Shown here piece after piece: positions 56,879-64,000 of a DNA stretch of 64,000 nt. Position 1 is the stretch's first letter; each line of letters begins with the position of its first letter. The notes beneath the pieces are model-generated. The model made no database searches. It was not told the origin of the DNA and worked only from the letters and a program-made list of their open reading frames with translations. This DNA is from Ectobius pallidus (Eukaryota; Arthropoda; Insecta; Blattodea; Ectobiidae). The stretch lies in the NCBI GenBank assembly GCA_964059195.1, contig CAXKWD010000013.1:23908611-23972610 (forward strand), read 5' to 3'. A program made the translations under genes and the position numbers.

Positions 56879-59583
56879 GTTATAATATTAATGAAAGCAA
56901 CAAAATTTACTAATTAGCTCATGAATCAGCAACAGTATATTGTCAACAAGGTAAGAAAATAATTATTTACAAAATCCGTTACATTTTATTCATGTAATAG
57001 TCTTAACTCCTACTCGAGATTACCTATGACAATAATGCGATCCAAAATGTAAACTAAACTATAAAATTATTACTGGTATCAATATATTACCGCTTGCTAT
57101 TGGAATTATAAAATGACATAACATCGATGTTTCAAGTATAATCCAGAAGCTGTCACTAACAATGAACTAATAAAGATATACTATGACACAGTAATCCATA
57201 TTCAATGTAACATTTTTCACAGGAGGCAAGACAATGGAGTAATAAATCAGATCATAATGTAGCGCAACTGATTAATGTTTGCTATTTATCTCTCATCAAA
57301 TGCACATAATATATCCTCTATAAGGTAAATAAAAATGTTGTAAGGTACAGTATGAATCGTGCAGTTAAAATAATGCAAACAGAGTAACTATTATCCAGCT
57401 AATGGTAAAATGAACCACACCCTACTCTAGATGTGATTTTAATGTCATTTTTGTAAATGAAAAAAAAAGAGTACTAACAATAACATTAGTACTACACCGC
57501 CATAGGCCAAATAAATAAATACAATAAGTGCTATCGTTGGGACTAACTGGGTAACAGTTAACTGCACAGAAAATTAACTTCAGTTAATTTTAAAGTTTAA
57601 CTTTTTTATGGGATATGATCTGCAATTAACCGCAGAAGAGATAACATAGTTTAATGCTTATTAGGACACATACATAATTGTTTTTGATTTGCAAGTATCT
57701 GCATTTTATGTCGATTAACTATAGCGGATAATTATTACTAATTACAGTTAATAATAATGTATTACGGAATGTAGGCCTATCATTTTAAAAGCAAAGAAGT
57801 ATAGCGTAATCTTAGGCAAACAAGTTTTAACATTCGTACACTTTCAACGTTTTAAATGCAACTGTTAAGAGAGTTTCAAAGGGCTGAGGATGGCATAACC
57901 TACGCCGAAATTTATCCCGAGAAGTACATAAGGGTTTCAGAGAAGAAGATAAGCATTCATGTTACTCCTAAAGAATTCTTTATTGTACTTTTATGTTTAT
58001 CTCATTTATATATGATAGCCTAATACTTTGTAGAGGGTATAAGGTTATGAAAGTTTTAACAAATACTTAACTTAGACTGTTAACCGAACGACGCATAATC
58101 TACACTATTATGAAATTACCAGGAATCTAGAATAATAAACTTCTGCTGTTTTCTGAGTTAGACATTAACGGATTGCGACTACGATGTTTTTGCAAGAAGC
58201 TGAGAAGCGCTGTTGAGCTGACATTGTGTACGGGTCACCGAGCACTGACATACGCTATGCGACTTGACGCACAACAACAAATTACACCAATTAGAAATTC
58301 ATTTAACGTCAATATGGGTCACACCATCCTATGCCTGCTTATGTTAACACCATCAGGAATAGCAATAGCAATGACTCAATGTCAAATGGCGAACACGGAC
58401 ATAAAAAAAATAAATAACATTCTAAGATGACATTCGTCTACAGTCTTGCAATTTTAGCGCGATCACATGAGGCAAAATAGAATCAATTCAGCGGAACTAT
58501 GAAGATTAATATATAAAGTATCAAAACAAGACTTCGAAACTGAGAATACGAAAATGGGAATTAAGCCTGTTTTCTTAAAATTTCAGCTATCGATTAAGAA
58601 AATAACATTACAGAAAATTCCAGAGTCTATGAAAGATTCACAACCTTTCTAGAAGCCTCTATTGTGCGTAATAGATACTGTAAAATAAATCAAAACAGCT
58701 GCTACATCATATATTTAACTTAGCATTATCATCTTAAAGGAAGCATGCCTAGTTTCGGGGACAAGAGTTCAGAATTGTATTAGTAAAATTTCTCGTAGAG
58801 GAAATCTGCGCACTAACATATAAACTTAAAAAATATTGATCGGAAGTTTCTGACAATTTAGAAGTTCCTGAAGACAGGAAATGGTAAATATGTAAATTTC
58901 GGTATCTCTGAAGACCAATACTTTAAGAGGGTTCAAAGCTAAAAAATTGCAAAGGTATGGTTTTGATGTTGTACTTTCAAATGATAGCATACGCTTTACA
59001 ATACAAAATTATACATTTTTAGGTAAAAATCCTGTTTATTTGAGGTGTTTTTCAAAGGATGCTTCTAAGTGGGGGATGTAATTGCAAGTGTATGCCACAA
59101 CTTTATATCCGTTTTTCGACCGTTTTATTTAATGTACGATGAACAAAACCTTAAGAAAATTTGACTGATAATAGCCTATACCAATAACATTTTGCACAGT
59201 TGTTCTTTGATATAATCATAAGTAGCAAGTTCCGTAATTTTTTTATGAGGGTCTTAATTACCACTATAAGCAAGTTGCGTACGACGGTCTCTGTTCAAAA
59301 TTTTAAGTTTTTAGAATACCGACATTTTCTGGGTGACCATTCAGCCTTAGTTGGTCTCCTATAGGTGACAGGCGACTGAGGCTTGCAGAAAGTAGGGCTT
59401 CGCTAGAACATTTTAACCTCAAAGCAATGCATATTTAAACATACGAAATTAATTTAATTTATAATAAATAATTTTAAAATTAACATTAACAAAATTTATT
59501 TTATTTTAAATACAGGTTTTATACTGCTTTCAAGGCTTTAAAGATTGTCCCGGGTACGATAATAATCCACATCGATATACAAT
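56879..59583. other. No recognisable gene
   Basis: AT-rich sequence. The 85-codon frame at 58173-58430 (plus) has no recognised motif. Confidence 0.4.
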
Positions 59584-59647
59584 TAGCAATAAATAAAGGG
59601 TTCTAGCAATAAAAGGGTTCTAGCAATAAAAGGGTTCTAGAAATAAA
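59584..59647 (+). repeat. 17-bp minisatellite, about 3.5 copies
   Basis: TAGCAATAAAAGGGTTC is repeated head to tail, with an AATA insertion in the first unit and C to A in the last. Confidence 0.92.
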
Positions 59648-60245
59648 CATTCTACTACAAGCTTACAATTTAAAAATTCACCTGGCACTACGGAAAGAAA
59701 AGCTGGCATTTCTGGAGGTAAATATGTATTTTCACATTTAATACACTTTTTGCTCGACCGTAATAGAATACACATTTATTGCATGCGACGTAACATAATC
59801 GTAATTATATTAATTTTGATACAGAGTTTCAGTATAACAATGTTCTGGCGTCGATCAATATCGTACACAGAACAATCTTCAAGCCTTGAAAGCAGCAATT
59901 CGAACTTGGTTACCAGTCCAGTATTTAAAATAAAATCAATGCCGAACATGTTGATTTTAACATTATACTAAATTGAGTTCAACTCGTGTATATTAATATG
60001 CGTTGCACTGAGGTCAAAACGCAAAGAGAAGCCTTGAGCTGCTTGCACGCCGTCACCTGCCATCTATCACAAAAGATGAGAGTTTTCTAGCCGATCGCCG
60101 AGGTTAGCCGAGTCGTTTGTTCGATTTATTACGAGGAAATCTGAAAATTCAAAACTTAGACAATTAATTATGGACGAAGAAAAACGGTCATACAAGCTGC
60201 GTTCGTTTCATAAACTTACTCGTGTCTTAAGTGAGCTATGCTCAT

Positions 60246-60319
60246 GCGGGGTAAATAATACTCTCTTGTAACTGTAATAATTGCGGGGTAAATAATACTC
60301 TCTTGTAATTGTAATAATT
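60246..60319 (+). repeat. Tandem duplication, 37-bp unit, two copies
   Basis: GCGGGGTAAATAATACTCTC, TTGTAACTGTAATAATT is repeated with one difference. It ends 11 bp before the transposon at 60331. Confidence 0.93.
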
Positions 60320-60369
60320 GTGTTTAGATTACACTGGACAACAAAACTGACCTTCAAAAATTTTTTTTG

Positions 60370-60876
60370 CACAAAATATATCATTTCTTATGTATTTTGA
60401 TGTGCTGAGTTCAAATATGGCCTTTGTTTTTGTCTAGCACCCTCAGTTTTTTAGTAAATCGTATACTTACACTTCTAGTCGTTTATAAATAAATCGTAAA
60501 GTCACCGTAATATCAAAGACTAACTGGTAATATTTTTTTACACAAAACATATCATTTCTTATGTATTTTGATGTGCTGAGTTCAAATATGGCCTTAGTTT
60601 TTGTCTAGCACCCTCAGTGTTTTAGTAAATCATATACTTACACTTCTAGTCGTTTATAAATAAAACGTCAAGTCGCCGTAATATCAAAGACTAACTGGTA
60701 ATATTGTTTTACACAAAACATATAACTTCTTATGTATTTTGATGTGCTGAGTTCAAATATGGCCTTTGTTTTTGTCTAGCACCGTCAGTTTTTTAGTAAA
60801 TCGTGTACTCACACGTCTAGTCGTTTATAAACGTAAAGTCACCGTAATATCAAAGACTAACTGGTAATATTCGTAT
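60370..60876 (+). repeat. Subterminal tandem repeat, 171-bp unit, three copies
   Basis: Units begin at CACAAAA (60370, 60541, 60712) and contain TATGTATTTTGATGTGCTGA, TCTAGCACCCTCAG and AGTCACCGTAATATCAAAGA. They are about 93-95% alike. The first unit forms part of the left inverted repeat. Confidence 0.93.
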
Positions 60877-60982
60877 GTAGAAGAATCCTTAATAATAAAA
60901 TTATATTTAATTTTGTAAAAGTAACCAATTAACATGCCTGAAAACATTGCCAGCTCGTTTTCAAGTCCATCCTCTACTGCTG

Positions 60983-61727
60983 TCAGTTGAATTTCTGCCG
61001 TTTGCTGCTTCTTCTGTGCTTTCCTGTGGTTTCTCTTTTGAGGCTCCAGCAGTATTCTGCAAGCATATTGGGTTTCCATCTTCCTTGATACCTTTTCTCC
61101 ATTTCGGAAATATCTTGGTGGAATCTTTCTCCATGTTCATCACTAACTTGTCCTAGATTTGCAGGGAAAAAGTCCAAATGGGAATGCAGGGAGGGAATGC
61201 AGGAAGTGAATTTTGAGAGACATGTTGCAACCTCGATTTCTATAGGCTCCTAGTAATTTCTCAAATAATTGTTCGTAATTTTGTGCTCTAGTATCACCTA
61301 AGAACTGTTCGCAAATGGTCTTGAATGATATCCATGCTTCAAGTTCCACATGATTCAGTTTACTTTCAAACAGCTGATCTTTCATTAGTTCTCGAATCTG
61401 AGGCCCAACAAAAATGCCTTCTTTCAACTTAGAAGCACTGATTCTTGGAAATTTTTCTTCTAGGTATTTGAAACCTGCTCCAGATTTGTCTATTGCCTTG
61501 ACAAAATTCTTCATTAGGCCTAATTTTATATGTAGTGGAGGCAAAACAATTTTTGATCTATCAACCAATGGTTCAGCTGAGATATTCTTTTCTCCAGGGA
61601 CAAAATTCTTCCGGGGAGGCCATATTTTAGTGTCGTAATGTTTGGATTTATCACGGCTATCCCATTCGCACAAAAAGCAGCAATATTTCGTGTATCCGCT
61701 TTGCAATCCTAACAGTATTCCAATCAT
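60983..61727 (-). pseudogene. Transposase-like gene, frameshifted
   Basis: The minus frame from 61727 reads IGILLGLQSGYTKYCCFLCE, WDSRDKSKHYDTKIWPPRK, PPLHIKLGLMKNFVKAIDKS, FPRISASKLKEGIFVGPQIR and SLKIHFLHS. It is then thrown out of frame. The other frame resumes at LDFFPANLGQVSDEHGERFH, QDISEMEKRYQGRWKPNMLA and EYCWSLKRE. The shift is caused by a 13-bp direct duplication (CTCCCTGCATTCC) at about 61180-61205. The CCFLCEWD and SDEHGERFHQDI motifs recur in an abundant family of proteins in insects and cnidarians that I believe are transposon-encoded. The catalytic role is inferred from its place inside terminal repeats. N-terminal sequence is missing. Confidence 0.82.
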
Positions 61728-62093
61728 TTTGAAATCGCCACAGATGGACCAGTTTTACTTGTCATACTGCACTTTTTGTAATATTAGCTGCATATTTTTG
61801 TAACTTTCTCTCATTTGAACTGCATGACCAATTATCATAACACCACGGTCCTTATTAACTAAAGCAGTAAAATAATAAATAAATGTTATAATCGCTATTA
61901 GGTCTTGTTTACTATGTCAATCACTTTAACAGAAATTTAAGCATTTACAGCCAGTGCTAATTCAGAAAACAGGCTTTCTTTTTGAAACTGAGGGTGCCAG
62001 AGAAAAACTGTTTGCATAATTGAATTCAGCACTAAAATCCACATAATAAACGCCCAATTTCATGCAAAAATTTTTTTGGCTGTTGTCCAGTGT

Positions 62094-62640
62094 TATTTAT
62101 ATTTGTATTTGTAACAATTTTGTAATAATTTGTATTTTTGTGTTTGTAATAATCATATAAAAAACTCTTGAATAAATTCCTTATAGGTTCTTTGCATAAT
62201 GTACAGTAATATTAGGTAATTATGTCGATAATGTAGTGGATTTTTGCTCTTCTTGGTGTTTGTGAGTTAGACTTATTATCAGACATGCATAGCCTAAATC
62301 ACGGAATTGTGTTATTGCTATCTAACACACGTTGTTTCCGCAAATCACTTAAAATCAGATTAAATCCCATTCATTAAATTTCAACAAAAGTTTTAAAAAA
62401 GGCCATTGAAGTGGTAAATTAACATTTGAGTGCAGGATTTAGACGTTTGAGAACTGTTCGATAAAGAATTATAAAGTGAGAATGTAACAATCTTATATAA
62501 GAGACAAAGAAATATTTAAGGGAACTAGTGAAAGACTTGTTCAAGATTAATAAAAAACCTGATTGTTTGATATCTAGACGAAGATATGATAGTGAACTGA
62601 GATGAAGGTAGACCCAGTGTATTGATATAAGTCGTGCCAG
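62094..62640. other. No recognisable gene
   Basis: AT-rich sequence with no assignable feature. Confidence 0.4.
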
Positions 62641-62705
62641 CATTAAAGGAATTGGATAATGAAAAAGCTGCTGGAGTTCGCTGCATCTAAACAGAGCCAC
62701 TTAAA
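62641..62705 (+). pseudogene. Short LINE reverse transcriptase fragment
   Basis: ALKELDNEKAAGVRCI, stop, TEPLKASL matches the N-K-A-x-G-x-D-x-I-x-x-E-x-L-K motif just before the fingers of LINE reverse transcriptases. Too short to place in a clade. Confidence 0.5.
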
Positions 62706-63126
62706 GCTTCACTCTTCGGGGAATAAAAACCACCCATAGAGAATGCAAATACTTTAAGACACGATTATCTAAGCCATTTTTAAAGAGAAAATCATTTTCT
62801 TATATTTTACTTATAAAAGCATGCTCTAAAAATTGACTGAAACGGAATCTTAATACTAGTCCTTACACTTGGGGGAAAAAAAACAAAAACAAACAAAAAA
62901 CAAAAAAAGAAAAAAAATTGAGAACACGTTTTACGACGTGCGTATTTTTACAATAAAATCAATAGGTGAATTTCTGTTGTAGACAGGTGTTTCGTAATAA
63001 GTTAAATAATGTGTATTATCGATTTCGTCCATATATCTTTAATAGTTCGGAAGATATATACATTTCAGCCTGGCAATGGTGCGAACAATGAAGACACGGG
63101 GAACAGCAATCAGAATTTAGCATATA

Positions 63127-63572
63127 CAGGGTGGAAGTGGTATAAGTGCAAAAATTTTGACAGCGTGTTCCTTGGGTAGAATACAACACAAAATGCAAAT
63201 AACATTTTGATGGGAAGTTAATACTTTTAGAGATAAAAAAGGTTTTTGCCTAAAATGTTTACTACTGCTTTACTCGATAAGTACCATTCGTACTATCCTA
63301 ATTGTTAATGATTTAATTAAATAAATCTATTAGGAATGCTTTTTTCCTTTGCAGTTTTGCTATACAATTGATGGTTTTCATGTAAATGAAATACAAATAC
63401 TTTTCGTAATTCAGTCCGTTTGTCTATGCACAGTTGCCACATTGCAGAGGTTTTAGGGCTCATTATCTCAGAAACCGTGCACTTAATCACAAAATGTTAT
63501 TAGCATTTTGTGTTGTATTCTACCCAAGGAAAACACTGTCAAAAATTTTGCACTTATACCACTTCCACCCTG
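63127..63572. mobile_element. Tc1/mariner-type MITE, 85-bp TIRs, TA duplication
   Basis: CAGGGTGGAAGTGGTATAAG, TGCAAAAATTTTGACAGCGT and so on, through TGGGTAGAATACAACACAAA to ATTTTG, is repeated in inverse at the right end with few differences over about 85 bp. TA flanks both ends (63125-63126 and 63573-63574). The interior of about 275 bp has no coding motif. Confidence 0.9.
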
Positions 63573-63574
63573 TA

Positions 63575-64000
63575 TTTAAGGAATCTTCCTTCTAGACTTG
63601 CATATGATTCCTTATAAGCTGTTGCCCTTTACGCCCTCGACTTTCACTTTCGGCATGGTTTATGCAGTCTTTCTTTATTTCTGTGTCTCCATATACCAAG
63701 TTCCATTGTAAGTGAATCAGTTATCTGCAACGCTGGGAGGCTTTCAGAAGCAGAACTGCAAAAAAGGGAGCGTGTGATTTAAAACCCCCGAGTGCAGGAG
63801 CTTTAAAAATGGCGTCTCAACATCCGACAAGCGCACAAATATGCACACAAATTGTTTTGCAATGTATTCTACACATATCACAGAATATTTTAAAGAAAAA
63901 AATTGCTCATTTTTCACCAGAAAATACCTTCCTCTCCCCTTAAGTGAACTCGACCGAGATCGGGACTCCATGTACGATGGTGTAATACCTCGTAACCTAG
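63575..64000. other. No recognisable gene
   Basis: The last 430 bp show no assignable coding or repeat structure. Confidence 0.4.

Larger units (their letters stand above)
60331..62093 (-). mobile_element. DNA transposon, 1.76 kb, internally deleted
   Basis: The ends ACACTGGACAACAAAACTGA (left) and ACACTGGACAACAGCCAAAA (reverse complement of right) begin inverted repeats. With gaps these continue for about 130 bp, including GTGCTGAATTCAA-type and GGCACCCTCAGTTT blocks on both sides. The left end is expanded into three 171-bp tandem units. Inside is a minus-strand transposase-like gene with a frameshift and no N-terminus. Flanks GATT and TATT agree at three of four positions, so a 4-bp duplication is possible but unproven. 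The superfamily is not assigned. Confidence 0.78.

Noticed and set aside
60825..61156. Extra open frames on both strands near 61.0 kb
   Set aside because: Shadows of the frameshifted transposase-like gene.

Overview
The window looks like gene-poor, AT-rich, repeat-laden DNA from a large insect genome. The evidence is widespread tRNA-derived SINEs, non-LTR retrotransposon relics, and many hAT, Tc1/mariner, Mutator and Harbinger type elements. A SINE head near 5363 (GGCCTGGGTGGCGCAGTTAG) and long ATT/AAT microsatellites resemble repeats I associate with cockroaches and termites. Blattodea is therefore my best guess, but it is inference. There are no operons, CRISPR arrays, rRNA genes or convincing functional tRNA genes.

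Host coding content is very thin. The one well-supported host exon lies on the minus strand at 12571-13623. It has a canonical acceptor and donor, 1053 nt open throughout, phase 1 at both ends, and encodes an acidic Ser/Thr/Asn-rich protein with a 14-residue repeat. I do not recognise the gene. Two weaker coding-like stretches (24057-24377 and about 39188-39353, both plus) lack a usable start codon and may be exons or transposon remnants.

Layout by region. 0-9 kb: an element with 20-bp subterminal repeats (2784-3524), a SINE (5363), two short hAT elements with 8-bp target duplications (5706-6422 and 7341-8045) and an inverted-repeat element (8207-8975). 11-16 kb: a short hAT-like element, the host exon, two MITEs and LINE remnants. 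18-28 kb: a MITE, a 760-bp Tc1/mariner-type palindrome, a SINE flanked by 33-bp direct repeats, a degenerate tandem array and a composite SINE. 28-35 kb: LINE and SINE scraps and a nested inverted-repeat element (31202-33714). 35.3-39.1 kb: a broken MULE with FLYWCH and transposase remnants, whose 3' end has been amplified into about 264-bp tandem units, one split by a truncated LINE. 42-48 kb: a hAT-like element, a D34D mariner relic with an inverted second piece, and a tRNA-Gly-like SINE. 50-56 kb: SINE copies in opposite orientation, a Harbinger-like MITE and an inverted pair of TIR elements. 60-64 kb: a 1.76-kb DNA transposon with 171-bp tandem repeats and a frameshifted transposase-like gene, and a clean TA-flanked MITE.

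The genes here do not form a pathway. What links the features is transposon biology: most of the sequence can be read as transposons in stages of decay, nesting and local duplication, probably in introns or intergenic space around the exon at 12.6-13.6 kb. No database search was possible, so family assignments rest on motifs, terminal repeats and target-site duplications read by eye.
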